DNA of 64,000 nucleotides from Hepsetus odoe (lineage: Eukaryota > Chordata > Actinopteri > Characiformes > Hepsetidae): the NCBI GenBank assembly GCA_017165825.1, contig CM029367.1:9097723-9161722 (forward strand), given 5' to 3'. The position numbers were made by a program, and so were the translations under genes. Under the pieces are notes generated by a model, which was given only the letters and a program-made list of their open reading frames with translations, did no database searches and was not told the origin of the DNA. Below are positions 36,245-50,099 of the stretch, one piece after another. Numbering within the stretch: position 1 is the stretch's first letter; every line of letters starts with the position of its first letter.

Positions 36245-37778
36245 TCAGAGAGAGACACGCAAATGCACACAGCAAAACATATAAACACACACATAAAGTA
36301 CACACACAAAGTACACAAACAATTAAAGTACACAAATATAAAATAATATATAAAATATACGGAGAAAAAAGTACACAAACACATGCAAAGTACACACACA
36401 CAAAATAAACAGACAAAAGTACACAAAGTACAAAAAAACAGTACACAAACACACACACAAAGTACACAAACACACACAAAATACACAGAGACAAAAGTAC
36501 ACACACAAAATACAAAAGAAACATACAGAGTACACAAACACACACACACAAAGTACACAAACACAGAGTGCATAAATACACACAAAGTACACAAACACAG
36601 AGTGCACAACACACACACAAAGTACACAAACACAGAGTGCATAAATACACACAAAGTACACAAACAGAGTGCACAAACACAAAGTACACAAACACACACA
36701 GAGTACACAAACACACACACAAAGTACACAAACACAGAGTGCATAACTACACACAAAGTACACAAACACAGAGTGCATAAATACACACAAAGTACACAAA
36801 CAGAGTGCACAAACACACACACAAAGTACACAAACACAGAGTGCACAAACACAAAGTACACAAAACACACACACACAGTACACAAACACACACACAAAGT
36901 ACAAAAACACACACAGTACACAAACACACACACACACAAGTACACAAACACACAGAGTACACAACACACAGAGTACACAAACACACACACAAAGTACACA
37001 AACACACACAAAGTACACAAAACACAAAGGCACACACACAGAGTACACAAACACAGAGTACACACACAAAATACAAAAGAAACATACAGAGTGCACAACC
37101 ACACACACAAAGTACACAAACATACACAGAGTACACAAACACACACACACACAAAGTACACAAACACAGAGTGCATAAACACACACAAAGTACACAAATA
37201 CACAGAGTACACAAAGTACACAAACACACAGAGTACACAAACACACACAAAGTACACAAACACACAGTACATAACACACAGAGTACACAAAGCACACAAA
37301 TACAAAAAGAGTACACAACACACAGAGTACACAAAGTACACAAACACACAGAGTACACACACACACAAAGTACACAAACACACAGAGTACACAAACACAC
37401 ACACAAAGTACACAAATACAGAGTAAACACACACAAAGTACACAAACACACAAAGTACATACACACAGAATACACAAACACAGAGTACAAACACACACAG
37501 AGTACACAAACACACACACAAAGTACACAAAACACAATCACAGAGTACACAAAGTATACAAAAACACATACAATGTACACAAAACACAAACACAGAGTGC
37601 AGACAGAGTACACACACACACAGAGTATACACACACACACAGAGTACACACACACACAGAGTACACAAACACACACAAAGTATACAAACACACAGAGTAC
37701 ACAAACACACACAAAGTACACACGCACACAGAGCACAAAAACACACAAAGTACACACATAGGGTACACAAACACACAA
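36245..37778 (+). repeat. 1.5-kb CA-rich minisatellite, irregular units
   Basis: Tandem array built from the motif ACAAAGTACACAAACACAC and variants such as ACAGAGTGCATAAATACAC and CAGAGTACACAAACACAC, with higher-order groupings repeated. It is nearly free of stop codons in several frames on both strands. The Cys/Val/Leu-rich (minus) and Thr/His/Lys-rich (plus) open frames of up to 528 codons are therefore composition artefacts, not genes. It starts about 0.4 kb upstream of the elovl5 5' end. Confidence 0.95.
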
Positions 37779-37855
37779 CTTGGGCCAGTAAATTTTCAGT
37801 TCTGATCTTTGTTTCATCCTTTTTGTCACCATGTTTTTACATGACTCTGACTTTC

Positions 37856-38104
37856 GGGGCAGCGGTGGCTCAGTGGCTAGGCTGCTAGTCTTATGATTGA
37901 AGTTGATCGAGGGTTCTAACCCCTTCCCAATGGGTTGCCCTGAGGTACCTTCTTGAGCAAGGTGCCGTCCCTGTCCCGCTCCTCCCTGCGATGGGCTGGC
38001 GACCTGTCCAGGGTGCGTCCCCGTCCTCGCCCTGTGCTGGGTTGGACACCAGCACTCCCCCGCGACCCCATTTGGGACAAGCGGCAGAAAATGGAGAAAT
38101 GGAT
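37856..38104 (+). mobile_element. tRNA-derived SINE with 10-bp target-site duplication
   Basis: TCTGACTTTC is perfectly repeated at 37846-37855 and 38105-38114. The head has box A GTGGCTCAGTGG and box B GGTTCTAACCCC, then CCCTGAGGTACC and a tail GGGACAAGCGGCAGAAAATG. It is full length and looks young. Confidence 0.85.
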
Positions 38105-38114
38105 TCTGACTTTC

Positions 38115-38965
38115 ATTTGTGTTTGACAGTTTAATATTCACGTTTATACATCTTTAGATACTTCCATTTTCATTTTTATTTACTGATTGATTTCTGCCTT
38201 AAGGCATGTAAAGGTTTGCTCCAGATGATGCCATTTCTGGTGGATCCTAAAGGAGCCGTGACCCGAACATCTGAAGGTTCCCGTGAGGCTGATGGAGGTC
38301 AGTTTTCTGGGGATATTTTATGAAATGCAACGCTGCTGGGATCACTTCAGCGGTGGACGCAGGAGTAGGAAAGTGTTCGCACATGTCCTGCATATCCCTC
38401 CGCCACTGATGGACCAATCAAAAGAAAAGAAATGGGCCAAAGGTTAACTATCACAAAGCTGTGTCTCACCCATCTGGCATCATAGGCCACTTTCATGTAG
38501 CGTTCGTTTTTTTCCACATCTCAGAGGCCTTGCTGGTTCCCATCAGCAACACTGCTCAATTTACATTTACAGCATTTAGCAGCACATATCCCAAATGTCT
38601 TACATCAGAGCTTTATCTCTGCATCTGATCTTCATTCTAGTGACCTGCTAAAGATCACCAGCCGCTGATTAATTATTTTACACCAAGAAACAAACTTCTT
38701 AACCCTGTGACTTAGTGCCACAAAGTTTTGTTTTTTTTAAGAAATATGAGGAGAAAACATGGAGGTTAAAGAGTAGAGCTGGATAAGGAAGGTTATTCCC
38801 CTAGAAATTCTTTCAACAGGTGCATCTTCAACCGATGCTTGAAGACAGCGAGGGATTTAGCAGTTCTGACCACGACGGGAAGCTCATCTCTAGAATGGCT
38901 TGTATTTTCTATTAAACCACCGTGACTGACTTTCGTATCATGGTGCAGGAGGGAAAAATCTTTAA
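38115..38965. other. Intergenic, mostly featureless
   Basis: Between elovl5 and gclc. Contains a short piece of the ACATTTACAGCATTTAGCAG repeat near 38563. No gene was seen. Confidence 0.45.
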
Positions 38966-38971
38966 AATTCT

Positions 38972-39180
38972 CACTGGTTGCCTAGTGTTTAGGGACAGAA
39001 GGTAATGGTTCAAACAGGTTACCCTGAGGATCCCTTGAGCAAGGTACCGTCCCCATCACTGCTCCCCAGGCACTGGAGATGGCTGCTGATTTCTGTTTGG
39101 TGCATTTGTGTTAAACACTTTCCACTGTTTCACTGTGTGCTGTGGTGTGTTCATGATGACAAATAGTCACTTTCACTTCA
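38972..39180 (+). mobile_element. tRNA-derived SINE, decayed
   Basis: GGTTGCCTAGTGTTTAGGGA head, TTGAGCAAGGTACCGTCCCC middle and a GATGACAAATAGTCACTTTC tail. Box B is decayed. Confidence 0.7.
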
Positions 39181-39186
39181 TTTATA

Positions 39187-39415
39187 GCAGCAGTGGCCTA
39201 GTGCTCAGGGACTAGGCCCAGGACCATCAGGGCATGGGTTCAAATCCTGGACCAGTAGTTTGCCCCGAGGTTCCTCTGAGCAAAGTACTGTCCCCGTCCC
39301 TGCTCCTGGGCACTGGCCGCAACTTCCCCCTGCTGAATAGTGTGTGTATGTATTAAATGCAGGCAAAGCATTTCATTGGTTCACTGTGTGAGTCACTTCC
39401 TCTTCATTTAACATG
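39187..39415 (+). mobile_element. tRNA-derived SINE
   Basis: Head GCAGCAGTGGCCTAGTGCTC, box B GGTTCAAATCC, then CCAGTAGTTTGCCC and AAAGTACTGTCCCCGTCCCT. It follows the previous copy head to tail, with a few bases between. Confidence 0.75.
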
Positions 39416-39419
39416 GCAA

Positions 39420-40365
39420 AGAAAGAGTGTAAAGTGTCTGATATGTACAGGAGTCGCTTTATTAAAGGCCATATAAAGACACCAGCGAGGCAGAGGCTTA
39501 CTAAGATACAACGAACTTCCTTTGGTCTAATTCCCTAAACACACAAACAGCTTTTTCAGTGCCTGCGTCTCGCGTACCCTCTGCTGGATGACTCCTAATA
39601 ATAACTTCTGCGCGGAAGCATTAACCTTTCGACTCTATATCAAGACAAATCAGATTTATAGGAATCCAAACAGAATGAGGTGAGCTTTTAAAAAGCCGAT
39701 GATAGTGGTCTCGTACATTTTACACCAAATGCTTTCTCAGGATTTTTACTTCATTCACAACGCAGCACGTCGAGTCGAGTCTACCTTTCTTCTGTTAAAA
39801 AGCCCTTTTGTGTAAAATCCCAGTGTTTGCGCACATCTTTTATAGGAAAATTCAAGGCAAGAAAATCTCAAGAGCAAAATCTATTAAAGGTCACTCAAGA
39901 CACTGCAGTTAAAGCTAACGAATCAACATTTTTGTCCATGATAAAAAGAAAGGGTTCTTGTTAATATCTGATGAGAAGTATTTACAGCATATGGGAACAA
40001 TGCAAAAGTCCTCACTAAATATACAAATTTAGTGTTTGCTACATTTACAGAATCTCACACCAACTCTTTACTGGATCTGGAGCCGGAAACAAGAGGGAAA
40101 TATGTACACATCTGATACCAATTACATATTTGATCTTTTATGATATTAAAATAATTTTCAGATTCATAAAAATCTGATATATACAAATTCAATAAACATT
40201 TAACTGAGCCCTGCAATCCTTTCATGCTTTTTTTTTTTTTTTAAATATATATTCTCTCTAATGTTTATTTTATTCTGGATCACTCTTATATGTTAATAAA
40301 ACATTTGGGTCTTCAATTTTCCTGCCAAAAAAGCACTTCAGTAACGACAACAAACAGTTTCAGTT
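39420..40365. other. 3' flank and probable 3' UTR of gclc
   Basis: AT-rich DNA downstream of the gclc stop. A minus-strand AATAAA (plus TTTATT) at about 40264 is one possible poly(A) signal, about 100 bases after the stop. A later one is equally possible. Confidence 0.4.
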
Positions 40366-40369
40366 TGCC

Positions 40370-43300
40370 TCATTTGCTCCTCTTAACTGGGTCACCAAGC
40401 AGTTCAGGGCAGCCCTCCTGGCCCTTAGCGATTCGGTCACATTTCTGAAGCAGGTCGTAGTTGATTTTGTCGGTAATGATGCTGTCTTGCTTGTACTGTG
40501 GATGCTTTGCGACAAACTCCCTCATCCATTTGGCCATGGTCATCAGTTCTCCTGAGCACAATTAGCAGGCAAAAAAAGTAGAAATCAAAATGTTAGACTC
40601 TTCTTGTAAGATACTCAACATGCAAAAGTAAATCTGTGTTTTAATACAGTAAGTAAAAACGGCTGCTCATTAAACCTCAAAGGGGAGCATTTCCATACCA
40701 GAGGCTCGCTTCTTTATGAGTTTCAGGTAGTTCAAGATGGTGCAGCGTGTGTCTACGTCCACCTCCATGTTCTCCAGGTAGCAGTTCAGGATTGGAATGA
40801 GTCCCTGGAATACTCCCTCCTGAAGACATATTGAGCTCTGCTCATCTCCACTCTTTCTTTCATATGAACAATCACTTTCAAAAGAACAAAGGAATAAAAA
40901 CTCTCCCGAAACCGGAGTAAAGGAAGTGTACCTTGCCGTTGATGATGGTGTCGATGCTCATCAGTGTATACTCCTCGTTGTCCCCGTCGCTCTCCACTCC
41001 GTTCTGGGCTGCTGTGGGGGCCGAGTCAAAGACCGGGTTGCAGCCTTAAGAGGAATGAATGTAAATAGAGTTGACGGTCTTAAAACGCAGGCGGAGAGTG
41101 ATATTTGCTTTGTTGTTTAATTTGACATTTTTCAATTAGAAAAATAACTTTTAACTGAAAGGAATGTGAGAAATCTTTTCACCTTTAAAGATATCCTTCC
41201 TGAAATAAAACATTCCTTCTTGCACAGCGTTTCGCTTCTGGGCAACTTTCATGTTGCTGTCAACCTAAGACAAAGTAATAATTCAAGGCCATAATTAAAG
41301 GAAAAACAAGGAGTTTATTTGCACAACATGTTACAGTGTCAAGATTTTTCCATTTTTAAAATGCTCCAAGAAATAAAAAAAGCATGAAACTAATGTATTA
41401 AAAAAATGACCAAATTCAATAAAAGGATTTAAGTCTGATTGAAAGTAAAATCAGGGGAGAAGGAACCAGTTTTAAGAAAACATAAAGGTGCATGATTTTA
41501 GTGCATAGATAAAAGTAGAGTCACTGATTAACTAAAGAAGGTGGAAAAGCAGGCTGTTTATAACTTCCTTTTAAAACCGGCTAAGGCTGGTTCAGATCTG
41601 ATCTCCATGGGGTGCTGGTTCCATTAAGGTCGGCAAATTTGTAAAATATAAATGAATAAAAATATAGCCTTGATTGAATTAAACAATATAAAGTAAAACA
41701 AACCTTTGACAAAGGAATCAGGAAGTCTAACTTGTATGACAGGATCACTCGTGTTAGCAGGACGATAAACACCACATAGGCAGAGTTCTCGAAATCTGTC
41801 AGTTGAACCTGTGAAACAGACTGTATCCATTACACACATACATACCAGACACGGCCATCACTGCTGTCATTAAGTAAACTACCAATTATGGTAGCCTGTC
41901 TAATAAGTGTAATTGGATTATTGAGTGTAACTCAACAAAACATGGGAGCTAAAAACTAAAATCAAAAACAAAAAAAACAAACAAAAAAAAAATGGTATGG
42001 TCTTTAAAGCATTCAAGCTACTTCTTAGCTGTGTTTGGCCTGAATATGCATATAATAGTCTAATGGATCAGTCAACTTTCCAGTTGTTTACTGCTTATTT
42101 CTTTAACTATACAAAGCTAAACACACAAAAAAGTCGATCAAATCTAATTTATGATCTTCAAACCTGTGCAGCAACATAACAAGAACTGAGACTTTAAGGT
42201 ATTTAAATGCCTTAGATACATAGATATTAATCTAATCTTAACATTAAGACTTCACGGACATATAACTCAATCAGCTAAGGCTATAAATTCCCATAAATGT
42301 GCTTAAAAACAAAAAAATGATGAATATTAAAACTTCCAACAGAGGGCAGCAGTGGTTACACTTAAACCAGTGGTTTTTAAGTTCTGCCCCTGGAGTAGAA
42401 CTGCTGGTTGGGTGACCAATCTTATCTGTGAGGGCTGTTCTTGCTTCAGTCTTTCATTCCAGTCTAAGGGGTTCACTAATCAATTATCTGAAGATCAACT
42501 GATTAAACAAGGTGCGTTTCTCCTTGACCAACATGAAAAGCCGCAGCTACGTGGACCCTTGACTGTAACTGGTGACTGGTGTTGTAAGGGAGGGGGAGTT
42601 GCCTGTTCATTCATTAGCTAACTAGCATCAGGTGTACGGGTACAGAGTAACTCATGAAGGGAATTTCAGATTTCTTTTCATAATTTCTCACAATTAAATC
42701 CCTTAGATGAAATAAATAAGTAATTGACAATACTCTCAGATTACAAAAAAACTCCCAAAGTGTTTGCCTCAAAAAGGAATATAAAAGTATGATGCCTGAA
42801 AAAAGTTTTAGGATTTAGCTAAAAACATGACAACTGTATTGGATTTTTTGTAGAGCAAAATGATCCCCAAATTATTTTTCTTTAACCACCTTCAACATCA
42901 CAAATATACACATGTAGTTTAATTGGTTATTTTGGATTGATATGGACAATGGCAAAAAATTTTTATGTTTTATGAATGTGAAGAAGGCCTAGGTTTATTT
43001 ATTTATTGATTTTGTCTAAGCTAATATAAGTAGTTTCCAGTAATACAGTTCTCTTATTTTCCACAATGAATTTTATGTTTATTTAAATTCTGTAATAAAA
43101 AGTTTAGGAAGCCCTGTCTCATTAGCAGTTTTTATATACTTGCCACCCAGTTAAGTTAAACCAGACAGTAGATTTTCACCGGCACCAAATCAGGCCATCA
43201 ATTTTTAGCATCCTTACCTCCATTGGACGGAACTCCACTCTCCATCCTATGTCAGAGTTTGGAGGAGGTGGTTTGAACCTCATGGTCTGCCAGTTGGTTG

Positions 43301-46300
43301 ACTGAAGATTCTATCCACCAACACAAATCATTAATCAAATAAAACGTAATAATAAAAATCATGGAAATTTCGAACCACAATGTTGTTCAAATGCTTTAGG
43401 AAGGATAATGCATTAATCTAATGTAACTTTCATTGTGTCAGATATGGCCATTAGGATACCTCAAAGTGGTCAGAGTCATTCTCATCGTCCAAATGAATCT
43501 TTTCCTCAAAGAGTGACAGCGGGTCCCGGATAAAGAGGTGTGCAATGTGCTGGGCAAGCAATTTGTCAATCCCTGCAATATTAACACAATTTACTTTTAA
43601 CCTAGCCATAACCCCCCAGGAAAAACAAATATGACTCATTTAATTTTTCAGGTCATCACTGATAAGTTATAATACTGCCATGCCTCTACCTGCATCAAGG
43701 AGCTGTATGTAGATCTCCTCATCTTTTGTCAGCTCTATATCATTGTATTTCTCACCACAACAAGAGAGGTAGCTGTCAATTGAGTCATATCTTGACTTGT
43801 GGATCCTGAACTTGTTGTTTTTAAGTGGCTGTAAACCAAAGGAAACTTAAGTGATTGGGTCTTAGTGGAGAGAAATAATATTTGCATAGCATGACTTGCA
43901 CAGAAAAGCCTCAGGTTTCTCCATTACCCGAAAAAAAAGGTTGCTCACCTCCAGTCCCCTCTCCTCACGAGTCCTGTCGTCCACAGAGGCTGAGATGACA
44001 CCCCAGCGGCAGTCGTTGTCAGAGACATATCCACGATAAAAGGGTGAGGCTGCACTGAGGGCCATCTGTACAAATGTAAGTAAATGTGAAAGGTTCAAAT
44101 GACCAGATAAAAGTAATGTCACCAAAGATGAACAAAAGCTGCAAAACCATAAGGGCACACGCTTGTGAACCTTCGAACACATAATTAAAAAAACAAAACA
44201 AATTGTAGCCTGTAAAAACAGCCTTTGAAATGCTTTTTACACCTCTATGGTGGACATTATTTTTATTAGTTGTTTCAAACAATTTTGTTTTCAAATGCCT
44301 GCAGGAGACATATGCATTCATAGATTCAAACATCAAAAACTACAAGATTTTCCTAAAACTATTTTCAATATTTGGGCAGAAGCCTTCCAAAGAGAGAGAG
44401 TAATTTGAATAGTCAGTTATCTTACCACAATGGGGCAGAATGTAGCTAACTGGTCGTAGAGGTATCGTGCCTCACTGATGCTGCAAGCCTGGAATGTGAC
44501 CTACAACAAAAGAACAGCAGACTGCAATCATCCATGCAGCAGAGACTTTAATGTTAAATACAATCAGACCAATAAAACGCATCAACAGACAACTTTTATT
44601 ATCGTATTATAAGACGCCTGTACCTGCAAACAACAGTTGCCCATTCCAAAGCCCATGGCGTCCATGTAGATGTGGTCAGGAAGGGCTGCACGTGCTGCCT
44701 CTCCATCGTCTTCAGGAAAGGTCTCCACAAACGGAGATGGAGTGTTCTTGTCTTTAAAAACTACACAAGACAATAATTGCAATGCATGGAGTGCTTTCTG
44801 TGCTCTAGTAGAAAACAGCATTACATTACATTACATTATTCATTGCAAGAATAATCATTCAACAATTATACATGGATCATAAAAACGGTCTCCTCAATAT
44901 AAAATTTAGCTTCTGTTCACATCTATTCCATTAACACATTTGAAAATAATGAGGAACTTTTATGCAAGGAGGTAAAGAAGATACTTCAGGCTATGGCAAC
45001 AACACTGAGGGTAATTTGAGTTGCCTTAGTGTTGACACCATCTCAAATGAACCTCACAAAGTATCACATTTGTCTCAACTTTCAAACTCAGGTCTAAATC
45101 TGCCATCATTCGAGCTTGCTGTGCACTCTGCCTAAACATGAATGTCACTATGACTAGGAAAAATGGAATTTATCAAATTTTGTTACCCCTTTTTTTGTGA
45201 CTAAAAAAATATGCCATGGAATGTGTTTTAAAGAAAGTAGTTACTTACTTGGTACATTGATCGCCACCTTTTCCCCCCTTCGGTGGCGAATATTTCTGGT
45301 CAAAGTGCTAAAAGAAAAAAACAAAATGTAAAGAATTGTTTGTGTGATACCACTGAAAGTCATACTGATATTATATTATTATAATATCATAATTATAGTA
45401 TTATATCCAGTATTTTTTTAGGGGCAGCCTAGTGGTTAGGGCGTTAGCCGCATGATTCGAACCCCTTCCCAATAGGTTGCCCTGAGGTACCCTTGAGCAA
45501 GGTGCCATCCCCGTCACTGCTCCCCGGGCGCTTTCAATAGCTGCCCACTGCTGCACAGTGTTTGAGTGTGCATGGGTTAAATGCAGAGGTCCAATTTCGT
45601 TGTGGTTCACTGTGTGTTGTGCTGTGACCTCGCAATGACAAGGGTTGTCACTTTCACTTTTTCATTATAGAGTTGCTCTAAATGGTTTGTAAATTGGCCA
45701 TTCAGACCGTTTCTCAATAAAGTCAAATGATATTAATGATAATTAATTAGACTGTAAGTAGCATTTCAATGGGTCAGACATTGCAGTATTGTTGTTTAAG
45801 TTATTTGTTGGTCTGATAAGGTGCACCCCTTATAGTATGACAGCCTCTTAGAACAAGGTGCATTAATTACACAGCCTGACATGTCAATGCATAGCGTGCT
45901 AAAATGCTTGGGGTTGCAGGGATATGATCACACTCATCCTTCAGCGCTTTGTGCAGTAAAGTCTGTGGGATGGGACTGGGCTTCTCTTAATCCCTTTTCA
46001 TTTTACTTGCCTCACAGAGCTCGCCCTTATACAAACAATCTCATAGCATGGTCTCAAAGGCCACTCCCTTCCTATCAGACACGCCATAAATTTGGGAGAA
46101 GCAGTAAACTCACAAAAGAAAAGAAAAAGAAAAAAAAAAAAGAATACATATTCACCTGAATCGGGGGTGCCTGTTGATGGCCTCATCAGGGAAAAAGAGG
46201 GACTTTGATGCTCCTTTTTCAATGGGTGTTGGTTTGCATTCTGGCTTTGTGAAGCCTGGGCAACCCAACCTGAGATGCACAATTTGAAAATAGTGAAATG

Positions 46301-49300
46301 ATAATAAAGCTGCACAGTGACCAGTCCAGAAAGATTCTAAGATATCTAACTTGTAACACCAGTCAGTAAGGAAAGCCTTTTTTCTTACTCTTACATAAAT
46401 CATCTATGCTTTTTCAGTCGTAAAAATGAAAGTTCAGGGAGATTTAACTTCGACAAAGAGGCTAGGAGACTATGAAAAGTCTCATTTTTACTTTAACATT
46501 TTCTTATGATCATTCAAAACCAGTCAAAGCAAACCTGTTATAGTGTACTTATTACAGAAGAAAACAATTTCTTTTGGGAAATGTTAAAATCTTAAATGAC
46601 TTTCAAGTTAAAGAAATGCCAAAGAATCTTGACACATAATAAAGATATATCAAGTGTTATCTGAAGTGGCTGAATGATTCAATGCCTATTAACCACTGAT
46701 TTCTAGCCAGGGGTCAGGAACCTGCAGATCAGGAGCCTCATGCAGCTCTTTTTCCCTCTCTATATCTTGGAAACACTTTTTTTCTGTACTTACCTGTTTA
46801 TTTATTGGCAATACTACGCCACAGAAATAAAAGTTTTAAAATTGTGTAAACTAAAATATATGTCACACGCTAACCATGGCCTGGCACCTTTAACGGCAGG
46901 TGGCTAATCGGGTTTCTGTCTCCAGCCCTCGTTAAACTAACCATGGACAAATCAAAAAAGTAATGGATGAAAATAGCAAATGAATCTATCCCGATGGTAT
47001 TAAACTCTCTATCGCTGCCAACAATGCTGCCAACAAGCGTACAGCATTTGCCGAAAAGTACCAAGCTAGCGAGTCCAAAACAGTGACTTTTGACCTGCTA
47101 TTTAAAGCTGAACGGACAAAAACTTTCTCTAGTTTAATTTTAGATTTTGTATAAATGGTGTACCTATATTTAAGCTGTGTAATCAAATATGTTTTGTGGC
47201 TCCAGATGAATGATATTTGGTGAAAGAGGGGACGATTCTGATTATCAAGATTGCAGAAGCATTTTCTCTAGGAGTCTCTAGGTGCTGAGTAGACAATATG
47301 ATTGCAGGTCAATCACAATTATCACATATTTGCACAGTTGCAGTTATTTAGGCAGACCATGAACATTTCAATGTCAAACTATACAATCATGGCATCACAA
47401 TAAGCAGCACTGTTTGTTATCAGAGGAGTTCAGACAAATACATATAAATAAAGACATACATACAAAAAAACATTTAACTTGGTATAACATGTTTACAAGT
47501 TGCAAGCAAGTGGTTTGTTTATTGGTTATCCATGTTCCAGGGAAAATAATAGACCTTTGTTCCCGTGGTGAGGGTATTTGCTTATATTTTCACTCGTAAA
47601 TGTAAATAACGCTACCTCGAAACAGTGAGCTCATGTTATCTTACTACAATCTAGTGTTAGCTCAAAGTAAAGAGAGATGGGAAGCAAGATAATGTATCAA
47701 CTACTTTGGGCATATTTCCTTGCGCTCCATCAACAGCATAACATGGAGAAAAAAAAACAACAAAGACAGCTTAATAACGCATAGCAATTACTTTATATAA
47801 AGCAATCGGGCTTCAGCTAAAATTTAATGAGGGTGACACAAACAGGCTGAATAATTTTTCAAGGGTAGAGGGAAACGTGTTGCTTGCTCCACATTACCTG
47901 GGGAATGATGTAATGGTGCAGAGAGTTTCATTCTCGTTGAGCACCGAGGACGCCTCCCTCCTCCGCTTGCCCATGTTGTCCTCCACTGTGTTAAACTCGG
48001 ACATTGTGCCTCCATAGGGTTGGCCTGGAGTACCTTCAATCATGTAGCTGCCATACTCCGGTCTCCAAAGGGTTGGATGGCTATAAGCCATGAAAAAGAG
48101 AGCAAGTATGATAGAACATATTTCCTGCTTATCTGCATATTGAAGATAGACTGGGCTCCACTCAGAAAATAAACACACAATCATTAAAGGATATAAATCT
48201 GCAAACAAACTGTATTGTATGCAGTTGCCTCAGAGACACCTCTCTGTGCTTGACCAAGTGGCTAGACAGAATACACATGCTTTTGGATCAAATAAGCTGG
48301 CCTTTGAACATGGGGTGCTGGGTGTGAGTGTAGGTGGGCAGTAGTGCATTTTTGCATGCTCTTCAATATGTGCAGCAGAGAGGCAATAATGAGGAATGTA
48401 ATCCTCCTGACTACATACTGCTGTGTTGCCTCTGCTACACAAGGCTCTTCCAGTCCTCCAGTTTTGCATGACCATTTTCAGAACCACTCATACACAAATG
48501 CGCGTTTGTTTGCTTTTTTTTGTTTTGTTTAGTTTTTAAATGACTATGATTCATAAAATAGTACAGCAACTGTGAAATATGTGAAAAAAAAAACCTGATT
48601 ACTTGTGACAAATGCTGGTGACCCTGGGGGGTAAACAAAATATCCAAGCGGTGCTCCCAGATACAGGTCATTACATAATCATTACACTGAAACCACGCGC
48701 TCAGATTAACACAAATGCCGCAGTGACTCACTTGGGGTTAATGTTTTCGCCTTTTTCTTGAAGTGCCTCCAGAACTTCCTTCCCGTTCAGAACCAAGCGC
48801 ACTTTTTCATCTTTATCATCCAGTTCCACCAACATGTACTCCACCTGCACAGGAATGATGGTCAACAAAAAACACATGATCAATGAAAGTGATTCGCAGA
48901 TCTCACTGGGGTTAATATTGCACCAGCACGATCAAAAACACAATCATTTAATTACAATAAAGCAAGCATTCGGCCTTACGCCAGGATATGTTGGTGAGCG
49001 GAGACTTTACTTTTAGAGATTTTAAACTGCCTTTAATCTAGCCTTGGCGTCTCATTCTGTCAACACACAAGCTGCAAAAATGCAGCCTCTCTCCCTCATC
49101 ACTGCTTCTTTTCTCGTATCTGATCACTGACAGCACCGTGTCCGCTGTCTGCCCTAAGGATTAGTCCAAAAACAACAGCCTTCCAGGCCGCTGGAGATCA
49201 CAGAGTTGGTAGAGAGCCTGGAGTTGTATGACGAGGTGTATAAAGTGTAAAAGAGAGAGTGAGTCTCTACTCTTTCTAGAACCAAACCTCAGGCTCAAAA

Positions 49301-49756
49301 GCAGTTGTGGCTTAGCGTTCAGGGTCTAGGCCCCAGCATCAGAAGGTCATGGGTTAAAACCCCAGGCCAGTAGGTTGCCTTGGGGTACGCTTGAGCAAGG
49401 TACCGTGCCCATCACTGCTCCAGGGCGCTGGATATGGCTGCCCCCTGCTTCACAGCGTGTATGCGTTAAAAGCAAAGGCTGCATTTCGACACAGTGGTTC
49501 ACTGTGTGCTGTCCTTCACAATGACAAATAGTCACTTTCACCACGACTGACACACAGGCTCGGGATTAGTGTGGACGGCTGGAACAGGGCCGAACACTGC
49601 GTTGATCACGGGGTGTGTTGAAGTCTCCTGGTTGTGGCACAGTTTGTGTGAGATTTTAAAGCGCTACAGTGAGTGTGAAGCGCTGGAAAGGCACCTGCTC
49701 ACTGCTCCCAAATATTAGCAACATGCTAACGACGCCTCCATGAAGCAGAAACATCA

Positions 49757-49787
<31 letters not shown>

Positions 49788-49942
49788 CTCACCTCGTCGC
49801 CCCACTTCAGCACGTCCCTCTGCCGGTCCTTCACCTTGTTGTAGATGTGGAGGAACTGCAGGATGCCGTGTTTCCGGACGTGGTCCGCATGTTTCTTGGT
49901 CTCTGCCCAGTTCAGTGGCGACCCCTGAGACAACAAGCCCAT
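40370..49942 (-). CDS. gclc: Glutamate-cysteine ligase catalytic subunit, complete
   Basis: Catalyses ATP-dependent joining of L-glutamate and L-cysteine, the rate-limiting cytosolic step of glutathione synthesis, with the GCLM modifier subunit. Sixteen coding exons, in transcript order: 49793-49942, 48732-48844, 47898-48080, 46156-46269, 45249-45307, 44624-44760, 44426-44500, 43949-44065, 43690-43828, 43460-43572, 43218-43310, 41704-41808, 41183-41264, 40932-41044, 40699-40819 and 40370-40551. All borders are GT-AG and phases agree, giving 631 residues (human 637, also 16 exons). It starts MGLLSQGSPLNW. Conserved blocks include WRPEYGSYMIEGTPGQPYGG, GFGMGNCCLQ (cysteines about 249-250), YRGYVSDNDCRWGVISASVD and FKPPPPNSDIGWRVEFRPME. 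The C-terminus ends PVKRSK. No indels or stops are seen. Candidate NRF2-type sites lie upstream. Confidence 0.97.
45420..45658 (+). mobile_element. tRNA-derived SINE in gclc intron 4
   Basis: Head GGGGCAGCCTAGTGGTTAGG, box B GATTCGAACCCC, CCCTGAGGTACCCTTGAGCA, GCTGCCCACTGCTGCACAGT and tail CAATGACAAGGGTTGTCACT. Well preserved. Confidence 0.85.
49302..49545 (+). mobile_element. tRNA-derived SINE in gclc intron 1
   Basis: Head GTTGTGGCTTAGCGTTCAGG, decayed box B GGGTTAAAACCCC, TTGAGCAAGGTACCGTGCCC and tail CACAATGACAAATAGTCACT. Confidence 0.8.
49760..49785 (+). repeat. (CA)n microsatellite beside the gclc exon 1 donor
   Basis: About 13 CA units only a few bases from the exon 1 splice donor (GT at 49791-49792 on the minus strand). 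Confidence 0.9.
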
Positions 49943-50099
49943 CTCACACACACACGCACTCACTCACTCAGACCGGCACCGGACACCGAGCCCGCTCACT
50001 CACACACTCGGGAACGGCCGCGGAACTGGCGGACACAGCAGCGGAACAGAAAGCAAGAAGGAAGCGTAACGTTCCGTATCGTCGCTTTGCTAGCTAGCT

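Noticed and set aside
36165..38141. Very long Cys/Val/Leu-rich or Thr/His-rich open reading frames (up to 528 codons)
   Set aside because: They are translations of the CA-rich minisatellite in several frames and both strands. There is no start context, domain or splice support.
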